Shown in pieces: positions 15,323 to 22,369 of a stretch of DNA of 38,179 nucleotides; position 1 is the first letter of the stretch, and each line of letters opens with the position of its first letter. A program made the translations under genes and the position numbers. Source of the DNA: Paracoccaceae bacterium (GTDB lineage: Bacteria > Pseudomonadota > Alphaproteobacteria > Rhodobacterales > Rhodobacteraceae). The notes beneath the pieces were generated by a model. The model worked only from the letters and a program-made list of their open reading frames with translations, had not been told where the DNA came from and did not search any database. The stretch is from positions 1-38,179 of the forward strand of contig JALSHL010000317.1 in NCBI GenBank assembly GCA_026982255.1, in the 5' to 3' direction.

Positions 15323-16721
15323 CACCGACCTCCGGTGCCAGCGTGATTTTGAAATGACCGTCCGTGATCCCTGCCAGTCTTGCCGAGCAATAGAACCCCT
15401 GACACCGCCCCATCGTGGCCCGCGTCCGGCGTTTCAGACCGGCCAGCGAGCGCGCGGCGAGCGGACCTTGCAAGGCCGCCTCTATCTCGCGGCGGGTCAC
15501 CATCTCGCAATGGCAGATGATCTCGCCATGGTCCGGTTCCTGCCAGTCGCGCGGAAACCTTTCGGCAAGGCGGGCGGCCTGCGGGACAGAAGGGCTTTCA
15601 ATCGGCCGGTGTCCCTTGCCGTCACGGTTATAAAGGCCGAACACATGTTGCGCGATTCCCAGCGCCGCGCTCAGGCCGGTGGAACGGATCGCCCCGACCG
15701 TGATCCAGTTGCGGTCCGGTGTCTCGCTGATCCGGTATTCCTTGAACTCGCAGGCCGGCCGCAATCCGGCATAAATCGCCGTAACCGGCATATCGGCCAG
15801 CGCCGGAATTTTCCCGACTCCCGCGTCGATCAGCGATTGCAGCGTTTCACGGTCGGTCGAGGCATCGGTGCGGCTCTGCTGGTCCTCCGCCGTCGGCCCG
15901 ACGGCAAGGTTGCCGAACACGGTCCGGAACAGCACAATTCCCTTGGTGCGGGCAGTCGGCACCGGCAGAATAATCGCCGTAGCCAGCGTCGAGGCCGCCT
16001 TGTCGAACACAACGAACTGCCCCTTGCGCGGCGTGATGGTGAAACGGCTCTCTCCCAGCAGATTACGATCCAGCAGATCCCCGTAAAGCCCCGCACAATT
16101 GATCACATGACGCGCCTCCAGCCGTCCCCGCGAGGTTTCCAGCGACCAGCCGCCATCCGCGAACGCACCCCCCGTCACCTCGCAATCGACAAACACCCGC
16201 GCCCCGTTGTCCAGCGCCTGTTGCAGATAGGCATGGGGCGCCGACCACGGATCGATCAGGCTTTCGCCCGGAATATGGATAGCCGCCCGCGCCTGCGTGG
16301 ACAGATGCGGCTCGGCCGCGCGCAGGCTGGCAGCATCGACCAGCACCGCATCCGGCACGCCGTTATCATGGGCCTTGCGCAGAATCTCCGGCAACGCCGC
16401 CTCCTGCTCCGCAGTCCAGGCCACGACATAGGCACCGGTCCGCTCCAGCGGCAGCCCCATGGCCTCGTGAACCTCCAGATACTCGCGATAGCCCGCCTGT
16501 ATACAGGCCAGCTCCAGCGAATCCGGCGGTGCATCGAACCCTGTATGCAGGATGGCGCTGTTCGCCTTGCTGGCCCCGTCGAGGATATCGGTCGCCTTCT
16601 CCAGCAACGCCACCCGCGCACCCTCCAGCGTAAACCGTCGCGCCATTGCACAGCCGACCACACCGCCGCCAATGATCGCCACGTCAAAGGTTTCCTCTGC
16701 AAGCCGCCTGTCCATGTTCAC
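15315..16721 (-). CDS. GlpA-like FAD-dependent glycerol-3-phosphate dehydrogenase with C-terminal BFD [2Fe-2S] domain
   Basis: This 468-residue protein has a DAO-fold FAD domain (GGGVVG at 18-23, then SKANSAILHTGFDAPP typical of the GlpA/GlpO/LhgO group) and a C-terminal BFD-type iron-sulfur domain with Cys 403, 405, 440 and 445. E. coli GlpA has the same order of domains. The likely reaction is sn-glycerol-3-phosphate to dihydroxyacetone phosphate, with electrons leaving through FAD and [2Fe-2S]. The GTG start overlaps the phosphodiesterase stop by four bases, with GGAG five bases upstream; an ATG two codons later is possible. GlpB/GlpC are absent; the next gene encodes the probable redox partner. 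2-Hydroxyglutarate or an amino acid could be alternative substrates, but the GpdQ-like neighbour favours G3P. Confidence 0.82.
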   Translation of the reverse strand: MNMDRRLAEETFDVAIIGGGVVGCAMARRFTLEGARVALLEKATDILDGASKANSAILHTGFDAPPDSLELACIQAGYREYLEVHEAMGLPLERTGAYVVAWTAEQEAALPEILRKAHDNGVPDAVLVDAASLRAAEPHLSTQARAAIHIPGESLIDPWSAPHAYLQQALDNGARVFVDCEVTGGAFADGGWSLETSRGRLEARHVINCAGLYGDLLDRNLLGESRFTITPRKGQFVVFDKAASTLATAIILPVPTARTKGIVLFRTVFGNLAVGPTAEDQQSRTDASTDRETLQSLIDAGVGKIPALADMPVTAIYAGLRPACEFKEYRISETPDRNWITVGAIRSTGLSAALGIAQHVFGLYNRDGKGHRPIESPSVPQAARLAERFPRDWQEPDHGEIICHCEMVTRREIEAALQGPLAARSLAGLKRRTRATMGRCQGFYCSARLAGITDGHFKITLAPEVGDD

Positions 16722-17524
16722 CGCCGCTCCACAAAGGGAAACGGTCCGTCCAGCGGGGCCACCCGCACCGGATGGGTGATGAGGCTGCGCTCCGGCGTCC
16801 AGTGGTGCAGCAGATAGGACGGCACATCCAGCAGGAACTCCGATGGATGCGATTGCGTCAGGTCCAGCGCCAGCGGCATACCGATGCTAGGCGCGGTGGT
16901 CACAACGGTGCCGGCCCAGCGGGTATGGGTGTGCAAATGGATATGCCCGCAAAGGACCCGCTCGATATTGTCCTGCCCCGCAACGATCTCCCGCAGGCAC
17001 TCCGCCCCGAGAAACCCGTCCTGATCGCTCTCGGGCACACCGCATTTCAGCGGCGGGTGATGCAGGAACAGCAGCGCCGGCTTGTCGCCCCCCTCCGCCA
17101 GCGCCTGTTCGAGCCAGCGCGCGCGAGCCGCGCATATCTCGCCCCCCGGCGCATCGGGAATCGTGCTGTCCAGCGCGACCAGATGCAGCGGAAACCCCGG
17201 AACCGTGAAAGACAGAAAATCACCGTCAGGCGCGGGACAGGCCGCCTTGCCAAAGACCTTTCGCAGCGTGGCGCGATCGTCGTGATTGCCCGGAATGACG
17301 AAATACGGGCAGTCCAGACCGGACAGAATAGCGGCCGCACGGCGGGCCTGCCCTTCGGTTCCGTCATTGGTGATATCGCCGCTGACCAGCACCACATCCA
17401 CCGGCAAGGGTTGCGCATTGATATCGGCGACACAGGCGGCGAGGTTCTCGGCCATCGGTGCCACGCCGAAGGTCCTGTGCCCCGCCTCCGCGATATGGGT
17501 GTCACTGATCTGCGCGATAAGCAT
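16718..17524 (-). CDS. gpdQ: GpdQ-like glycerophosphodiesterase (binuclear metallophosphoesterase)
   Basis: This enzyme probably cleaves glycerophosphodiesters to sn-glycerol-3-phosphate and an alcohol in the cytoplasm. The 268-residue protein carries the metal ligands of GpdQ at nearly identical numbers: D8, H10 (SDTH), D50 (SGD), N80 (GNHD), H156 (LHHPP), H194 and H196 (GHIH). Length is close to Enterobacter GpdQ (about 274). ATG 17524 is chosen because AGGGA lies at good spacing and the family begins MLxAxISDTH; ATG 17539 and an in-frame start at 17629 are less likely, the latter overlapping the permease gene and a hairpin. There is no signal peptide, so substrate must be imported, as the upstream ABC genes would allow. 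CpdA-type cAMP phosphodiesterase is the alternative, but the neighbours argue against it. Confidence 0.86.
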   Translation of the reverse strand: MLIAQISDTHIAEAGHRTFGVAPMAENLAACVADINAQPLPVDVVLVSGDITNDGTEGQARRAAAILSGLDCPYFVIPGNHDDRATLRKVFGKAACPAPDGDFLSFTVPGFPLHLVALDSTIPDAPGGEICAARARWLEQALAEGGDKPALLFLHHPPLKCGVPESDQDGFLGAECLREIVAGQDNIERVLCGHIHLHTHTRWAGTVVTTAPSIGMPLALDLTQSHPSEFLLDVPSYLLHHWTPERSLITHPVRVAPLDGPFPFVERR

Positions 17525-17542
17525 CGGTTTCCCTGCCATGCA

Positions 17543-17572
17543 AACCGGCCGGCCACAGCGGGCCGGCCTGTT
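17543..17572 (-). other. GC-rich intra-operon hairpin after the second permease gene
   Basis: GGCCGGCC-N6-GGCCGGCC (17547-17568) is extended by AAC/GTT pairs outside a mismatch. It begins directly after the permease TGA stop (17574-17576) and is followed on the minus strand by only three T residues. It could be a leaky terminator or an mRNA-stability hairpin that lowers expression of the three enzyme genes relative to the transporter. Confidence 0.55.
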
Positions 17573-17573
17573 G

Positions 17574-18851
17574 TCAGTTTCCGTCGGTTCCCTGAAGGTT
17601 GGTCGGTGCAAACACCCCGCCGAACGCACCGCCCGGGTTGCTCTCCGGTTCCGCGGCCGGGGCCGTGCTGTTCAGGTTGGTCGGTGCGAAGACGCCACCG
17701 AATGCCCCGTTTGACTCCGGCGCTGCCGGTGCCTCGGTAACCGTCGGATCAACCGTGGAGCGGCCGAAAATATCGACACCGGAATGCGCCGCCTCCAGTC
17801 GCTGCTGGAACCGCTGCTGGCGCAGGGCCTCGATCCGCTCGGCGGCCAGCGCCTGCTTCTCGGCCAGCACCCGCGCCTTGCACTCGCCCGGATCATAGCT
17901 CTGCGCGGTCCAGAACATGGTAATAACCACGAAGGACAGCAGCACGAAAATGATCGCGGCCGGATTGCCGGTCAGGAACGACGGCAACACGCGACCCGCC
18001 TTGCGCGGCACCCCCTTCAGACGGGCATCCTCGTTGCGCTGTTTGTTGCGGCGATAGGCTTCGTTGGCCAGCGCCGCGAAAATCGTCAGCATCACGATGA
18101 TGAAGGCCAGCGCCGAAATCGACGGGTTGATCCCGTAGCGCACCTTCTGCGCCAGCTCGATCGTCAGCGTCGGATAGTTGCCGAAAGTGAAAGTGGTGGT
18201 GTTGTAGTTCTCGAACGAGGCCAGAAACGCCAGCACAGCCGCCGAAGCAATCGCCGGCCGCATGAACGGCAGCAGGATCTTGCGGAATGCCTGCGTGTGG
18301 GTCGCCCCCAGATCAAGCGCCGCCTCGGTCAGGCCGGGGTCGAAACGCTGCAAGCGGGCCACGAATACCAGCATTGCATAAGAGGCAATAAAGGTGGACT
18401 GCCCCAGCACCGTCAGGAAAATCCCGTTGTGCAGGAATGCCTCGGTCGAGGGGCCGAGGAAATTGCTGACACGGTCCCAGAACACCAGTGTCGAGATACC
18501 CAGCACCACGCCGGGGATCAGGATCGGCGCGATGATGATGGTATAGTAGGTGGAGCGGAACTTCGGCCAGACCTGTGTCAGCACCAGCGCCGCCGCCAGC
18601 CCCATGGACACCGACAAGATCACGGTGCCGATACCGATAATCACACTGTTCCTGATCCCGTTGAGGATACGCTCGTCCTTGAACAGAACGTCGAACCATT
18701 CATAGGTGTAACAGGCCCACGGCGAAATCGACGGAAAAGCCGAGGAATTGAACGCGGTCATGCTCATCACGAACAACGGTCCGAGCAGATACCCGAAGAA
18801 GATCACCAGATAGGCGACAAGCGCGACACGGCCGATAAACGACGACTTCAT
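17574..18851 (-). CDS. ABC transporter permease (PotC type) with extra membrane segment and repeated tail
   Basis: This is the second inner-membrane permease of the importer. Residues 1-265 form the usual six-helix PotC/BPD_transp_1 permease, with the coupling loop EAALDLGATHTQAFRKILLP at 176-195. The family is normally about 260-290 residues, but this protein has 425. After a basic linker (266-292) comes a seventh hydrophobic segment (about 295-314). An Ala/Glu/Arg/Gln-rich helix (322-356) and a low-complexity tail follow. In the tail, PESN-GAFGGVFAPTNL (378-393) is repeated as PESNPG-GAFGGVFAPTNL (402-419). Six-helix permeases of this type end inside the cell, so the added helix would place the tail in the periplasm. 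It overlaps the first permease gene by four bases. Confidence 0.88.
   Translation of the reverse strand: MKSSFIGRVALVAYLVIFFGYLLGPLFVMSMTAFNSSAFPSISPWACYTYEWFDVLFKDERILNGIRNSVIIGIGTVILSVSMGLAAALVLTQVWPKFRSTYYTIIIAPILIPGVVLGISTLVFWDRVSNFLGPSTEAFLHNGIFLTVLGQSTFIASYAMLVFVARLQRFDPGLTEAALDLGATHTQAFRKILLPFMRPAIASAAVLAFLASFENYNTTTFTFGNYPTLTIELAQKVRYGINPSISALAFIIVMLTIFAALANEAYRRNKQRNEDARLKGVPRKAGRVLPSFLTGNPAAIIFVLLSFVVITMFWTAQSYDPGECKARVLAEKQALAAERIEALRQQRFQQRLEAAHSGVDIFGRSTVDPTVTEAPAAPESNGAFGGVFAPTNLNSTAPAAEPESNPGGAFGGVFAPTNLQGTDGN
17596..17705 (-). repeat. Imperfect tandem repeat encoding the GAFGGVFAPTNL tail motif
   Basis: Two copies of a segment of about 33 bases, at about 17596-17628 and 17673-17705, encode the repeated tail motif of the permease. 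They differ at several third-codon positions while the protein motif is identical. That suggests the motif is kept by selection rather than being a fresh duplication. Confidence 0.7.
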
Positions 18852-19777
18852 TTGCCGATATCCCCCATGTTGACCTTGAAGATTTTCATGAACGTCAACA
18901 CGATCACGATCGAGGATACCAGCAGCACAATAGCATAGGCCGCCCCCTGCTGCCAGTTCAGCGAGTCATTGAACCACTGGTAAACCAGCTGCGTAAACCA
19001 CAGGCTGCTCGGCCCGCCGAGAATTTGCGGTGCCGCCAGCGCGCCCGCGGAAAGCATGAACACCATGGTCATCCCCGAGGCAATCCCCGGTTTGGCGTGC
19101 GGAATGACAATGCGGCGGTGGATGCGGATCCAGCTCGCCCCCATGTCCCGCGCCGCCTCGATCTGGTTACGATCGAGGCTCTCGATCACGTTGTACATCG
19201 GGAACAGCATCAGCAGGATATAGGCATAGCCGAGACCGGCATAGAGCGCGACATCGGCACGGATGAAGTCGATCGGCTCCTGAATCAGGTTCAGCAACAG
19301 CAACACATCGTTGATCAACCCCGCATCCCCGAAAATGATCCGCAAGGCAAAGGCCCGCAGGATTTCGTTGATCCAGTAGGGAATAATCAGCATGACAACC
19401 AGCAGACGGGTGATTCCCTTACCCTTCGACTGGCCAAGGTAATAGGCCAGCGGATAACACAGGATCAGATCGAGTATGGTCACGGCGATGGCCGCGATGA
19501 TCGTGCGGACAAAGACCTGAAGATCCACGGTGTTGAACCTGCTGTCGCTGCCCTCGGCCCCGAACAGCAGGAATTTGTAGTTGTCGAGCGTATAGACATC
19601 CTTCGGCCCGCCCACTTCGGACGGCGGCAGGTTGTGCCGGAACGAAAAGTCCAGCATCGAAAGCTGCGGCAACAGGATCAGGACGACAATCCAGAACAGC
19701 ACCAGAAACAGCATAATGCTGCCCATGACTTTGCCGTTGTTGCGGAAGAATTGCGAAAACGGGCGGGGTTTGCTCAT
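18848..19777 (-). CDS. ABC transporter permease (PotB type)
   Basis: This 309-residue permease has six or seven hydrophobic segments. There is a periplasmic stretch after the first helix (about 45-90) and the coupling loop EAARDMGASWIRIHRRIVIPHA around 207-228. Such PotB/PotH-type permeases pair with a PotC-type partner, here encoded immediately downstream with a four-base overlap. The start lies nine bases after the ATPase stop. The final residues (FKVNMGDIGK) are soluble. The family transports polyamines, phosphonates or other small charged solutes; in this operon the glycerophosphodiesterase and G3P dehydrogenase genes point to a glycerophosphodiester or related compound. Confidence 0.9.
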   Translation of the reverse strand: MSKPRPFSQFFRNNGKVMGSIMLFLVLFWIVVLILLPQLSMLDFSFRHNLPPSEVGGPKDVYTLDNYKFLLFGAEGSDSRFNTVDLQVFVRTIIAAIAVTILDLILCYPLAYYLGQSKGKGITRLLVVMLIIPYWINEILRAFALRIIFGDAGLINDVLLLLNLIQEPIDFIRADVALYAGLGYAYILLMLFPMYNVIESLDRNQIEAARDMGASWIRIHRRIVIPHAKPGIASGMTMVFMLSAGALAAPQILGGPSSLWFTQLVYQWFNDSLNWQQGAAYAIVLLVSSIVIVLTFMKIFKVNMGDIGK

Positions 19778-19786
19778 GCCGCCCCC

Positions 19787-20902
19787 CTATTCCGACGCCA
19801 GCTCGCCTGCGGGCATGACCACGGCGTTTCTGGCATCATAGGTAAGCGAAAGCTCCGACCCCTTCGAGGCCTCGGGATCCTGCCCGAGATTCGGCAACGA
19901 CATCTTGATTTCCTTGCCGCCCGCGCCTTCCAGAAACACGCTATAGGAGTTGCCCTCGAACTCCTCGTTCAGGACCGTGGCCGGAATAACGGTTTTATCT
20001 TCCGGCACCGTTGCACCGACCGGGGCGAGCGCCTCGGGACGCACGAACATCATCGCATCGTCACCGACATTCAGCTTGCCGATGGCGGCGGGGGTAATCT
20101 CGGCCCGCAACAGACCCGTGCGGTTGGTTTCCAGCAAGGCCTGCGTGCCGCTTATTTCATGAACTTTGCCACGGAACACATTGTTTTCCCCGACAAAAGA
20201 GGCAACAAACGGGGTTGCTGGACGGTCGTAAACCTCGTGTCCCGTTCCGATCTGGTCGATAACACCGGCCCGCATCACCGCCACATTGTCGGACATGGTC
20301 AGCGCCTCGCCCTGATCGTGGGTGATGTAGATAAACGTAATACCGACACGCTGCTGGATTTCGCGCAACTCAGTGCGCATATGCTGGCGCAGCTTCAGGT
20401 CCAGCGCCGAAAGAGGCTCGTCAAGCAACAGCACATCCGGCTCGGCACAAAGCGCACGGGCAATGGCCACACGCTGCTTCTGCCCGCCCGAAAGCTCCGA
20501 GGGCAGCTTGTCGCCCTGTCCCTCGAGCGCGATCATATCGAGCAACTCGTCGGCACGCTTGCGCCGCTCGGCCGTGCTGGCTCCTTTAACTTCCATCGAG
20601 AAGGTTATGTTTTCCCAGACCTTCATCAGCGGAAACAACGCGAGGTTCTGGAAAATAAGTGCGGTGGGGCGCTTGTTCGGACCGATGCCCGCCATGTCGT
20701 TTCCCCCGATCAGCACCCGCCCCTCGCTGGGGTCGAGAAACCCGGAAACCGCACGCAAAATCGTGGTTTTACCGCAGCCCGACGGGCCGAGGAACGAAAA
20801 GAAGTCTCCACCGTTGATATTCACATTGGCGTTCCGGACAGCCACAAAATCCCCGAACCGTATCCAGAGATTTTCCAGATTCACACCGACACCAACGCTC
20901 AT
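19787..20902 (-). CDS. ABC transporter ATP-binding protein (PotA type)
   Basis: This ATPase has 371 residues from ATG 20902, which has a near-ideal GGAGGAAG upstream. An in-frame upstream start at 20989 is rejected because it would run through an intergenic hairpin. Walker A GPSGCGKTT is at 39-47, Q-loop Q85, signature LSGGQ at 137-141, Walker B LLLDE at 158-162, and the switch His in THDQGEAL near 193. The C-terminal 120 or so residues form the TOBE/MOP regulatory domain of the PotA/UgpC/MalK group. It energises the two permeases encoded directly downstream. Substrate cannot be read from the ATPase. It is separated from the binding-protein gene by 115 bp. Confidence 0.92.
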   Translation of the reverse strand: MSVGVGVNLENLWIRFGDFVAVRNANVNINGGDFFSFLGPSGCGKTTILRAVSGFLDPSEGRVLIGGNDMAGIGPNKRPTALIFQNLALFPLMKVWENITFSMEVKGASTAERRKRADELLDMIALEGQGDKLPSELSGGQKQRVAIARALCAEPDVLLLDEPLSALDLKLRQHMRTELREIQQRVGITFIYITHDQGEALTMSDNVAVMRAGVIDQIGTGHEVYDRPATPFVASFVGENNVFRGKVHEISGTQALLETNRTGLLRAEITPAAIGKLNVGDDAMMFVRPEALAPVGATVPEDKTVIPATVLNEEFEGNSYSVFLEGAGGKEIKMSLPNLGQDPEASKGSELSLTYDARNAVVMPAGELASE

Positions 20903-20977
20903 GAAACTTCCTCCGCAATTTCGGGGTATTGAAACGGGGCCACCCGCAGGCGCCCGACCGGCCTTGTCCGGCAGGTT

Positions 20978-21002
20978 TCCGGCCGCCACAAAGGCGACCG
21001 GA
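20978..21002 (-). other. Hairpin between the binding-protein and ATPase genes
   Basis: On the minus strand TCCGGTCGCC-N5-GGCGGCCGGA forms a ten-pair stem with one G-T wobble, 16 bases after the binding-protein stop, without a T tract. Such hairpins commonly protect the binding-protein mRNA 3' end, giving more binding protein than membrane components. Confidence 0.55.
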
Positions 21003-21017
21003 GGTTTTCAGGTCTGC

Positions 21018-22157
21018 TTATGCGCTTTTGAATTTGTTGACAAATTCGGTGCGCACGTCTGCATACCAGGGCGGCTCGGCCGGCCACGGGTTGAGGTTGG
21101 CCAGCGCCTCGCCCGGATAGGCTTCGGCGAAGTTCTTCTTGTAGGCATCGCCCGCGAACTTGTCGGCACCAAGGATCGGCGAGTTGTAGCCGTGCTTGTC
21201 GATAGCCTTGCCTGCCACTTCGGGGCGATAGGCATACTCGACCAGCGCATAGGCCTCGTCGATATTGACCGCGCCCTTGGGCAGTGCCAGACCGTCGACC
21301 CATGCCATCGCACCCTCTTTCGGCGCCTGGTATGTGACCGGCTCGCCAGCGGTTTTCAGCGCGAGCGGCGGACCGTCCCACGTCTGGCCAACCACGACAC
21401 CACCGTTCAGCAGGCCGTTTTTCTGGCTGTCGGCATCGTTCCAGATCAGTTTCAGGTTGCCTTTGCGGGCAATACACCAATCGGTGATTTTCGACCATGT
21501 GGCGCGGAAGTTGTCCTCGGACTCGTAAGCCGCCCAGACAGCGCCTTTGTCCAGTTCGCCGATTGTCTCCATATAGAGACCGGCACACAGCATACCGGAG
21601 TGCGCGCGGATCATGGTTTTGCCCGCATTCTCGTCGGCCCAGATCTCGCCATAGGACGGCACACCGTCAGCGGACGCCGGCGCCCAGAGGTCCGTGCGCC
21701 ATGCCATGCCCTCGGTGCCCCAGATATGCGGGATCCATGTGGAACCCTTGCCGAAATCCCAGCCGTCCGGCCCGATTTTCGCCATGGCCGGATTTGCCTT
21801 GTCGATCGGCACGCGGCTCATGTCCCACGGCTGCAACAGATCCAGCGGACCCCACTGCAGGTTACGGTTGTTGGTCGGCCCGATGATATCGGCGCCGGAG
21901 CCGTTGGAGGCCTTCATCTTGTTGATGATTTCCTCGTTGGAGCCGATACCGATGTAGTTGACCTTGATACCGGTCTCGGCCTCGAAGCCCGCCAGCAGGT
22001 CGTCCGGCCAGTAGTCGGACCAGTCGAGCAGCGTCAGCTCGCCCGAGGACGCAAGCGCCTTGGACACCAGCGCGGGCGTTGCCAGCGCGGCGGCACCGAC
22101 GGTCGTGCCGGTTTTCAGAAATGAACGGCGATTGACGCCATTTTTCGTTTCAGTCAT
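21018..22157 (-). CDS. Tat-exported extracellular solute-binding protein (PotD/PotF-like)
   Basis: This is the periplasmic receptor of the importer. From ATG 22157 (GGGAGGGAG upstream) the protein has 379 residues; ATG 22187 is less likely. A twin-arginine signal, NRRSFLKTG, at 9-17 precedes a hydrophobic Ala-rich stretch and a cleavage site around SKALA-SS (about 36). The mature protein starts with ELTLLDWSDYWPDDLLAGFEAE and has the type 2 periplasmic-binding fold of PotD/PotF-like receptors. Tat export implies folding before secretion. It is the first gene of a seven-gene operon, downstream of a Pho-box-like promoter. Glycerophosphodiester binding is inferred from the phosphodiesterase and G3P dehydrogenase genes; a polyamine ligand is what the fold alone would suggest. 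Confidence 0.88.
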   Translation of the reverse strand: MTETKNGVNRRSFLKTGTTVGAAALATPALVSKALASSGELTLLDWSDYWPDDLLAGFEAETGIKVNYIGIGSNEEIINKMKASNGSGADIIGPTNNRNLQWGPLDLLQPWDMSRVPIDKANPAMAKIGPDGWDFGKGSTWIPHIWGTEGMAWRTDLWAPASADGVPSYGEIWADENAGKTMIRAHSGMLCAGLYMETIGELDKGAVWAAYESEDNFRATWSKITDWCIARKGNLKLIWNDADSQKNGLLNGGVVVGQTWDGPPLALKTAGEPVTYQAPKEGAMAWVDGLALPKGAVNIDEAYALVEYAYRPEVAGKAIDKHGYNSPILGADKFAGDAYKKNFAEAYPGEALANLNPWPAEPPWYADVRTEFVNKFKSA

Positions 22158-22231
22158 GTAAGTCTCCCTCCCGGAGAATAGAGGCACAGCCGAATGCCGT
22201 GCCTTGGTGAATGATCACGCGAGTACATTGC

Positions 22232-22265
22232 TCTATAGTGATCTTATTTTTAGGTTTTATGACAG
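22232..22265 (-). promoter_or_regulatory. Pho-box-like promoter of the glycerophosphodiester operon
   Basis: On the minus strand CTGTCATAAAACCTAAAA (22265-22248) is followed by ten bases and then TATAGA (22237-22232). The E. coli phoA promoter has the same layout, with CTGTCATAAA opening an 18-base Pho box, a ten-base spacer and a TATAGT -10. The first half-site is exact and the second is weak. The binding-protein start lies about 75 bases downstream. GATCAC at 22213-22218 and GTGATC at 22238-22243 form an additional inverted repeat around the -10. Confidence 0.6.
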
Positions 22266-22369
22266 TTTGCACAGAATGTCGCACCATCAAGTGAAAAACA
22301 CCTTAGCCTAACCAATGCACAATGCAACCACATACGGCCAGATTTTCCTTGCCGTATAGCCAGTTCGTT

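Noticed and set aside
17525..17629. N-terminal extension of the GpdQ-like enzyme to 17629 or 17539
   Set aside because: It overlaps the permease gene and the hairpin; the internal ATG at 17524 has a better ribosome site and gives ligand numbering equal to GpdQ.
19025..20932. A 635-codon open frame on the plus strand opposite the PotB-type permease and ATPase genes
   Set aside because: Shadow frame rich in Arg, Gln and His opposite well-supported ABC transporter genes with good ribosome sites.
20903..20989. N-terminal extension of the PotA-type ATPase to 20989
   Set aside because: The extension runs through a hairpin region and is Pro/Gly-rich, while ATG 20902 has an almost perfect ribosome site and fits the family start.
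22213..22243. GATCAC-N19-GTGATC as a stand-alone operator
   Set aside because: Six-base arms with a 19-base spacer can occur by chance; I kept it only as a note beside the Pho-box-like promoter.
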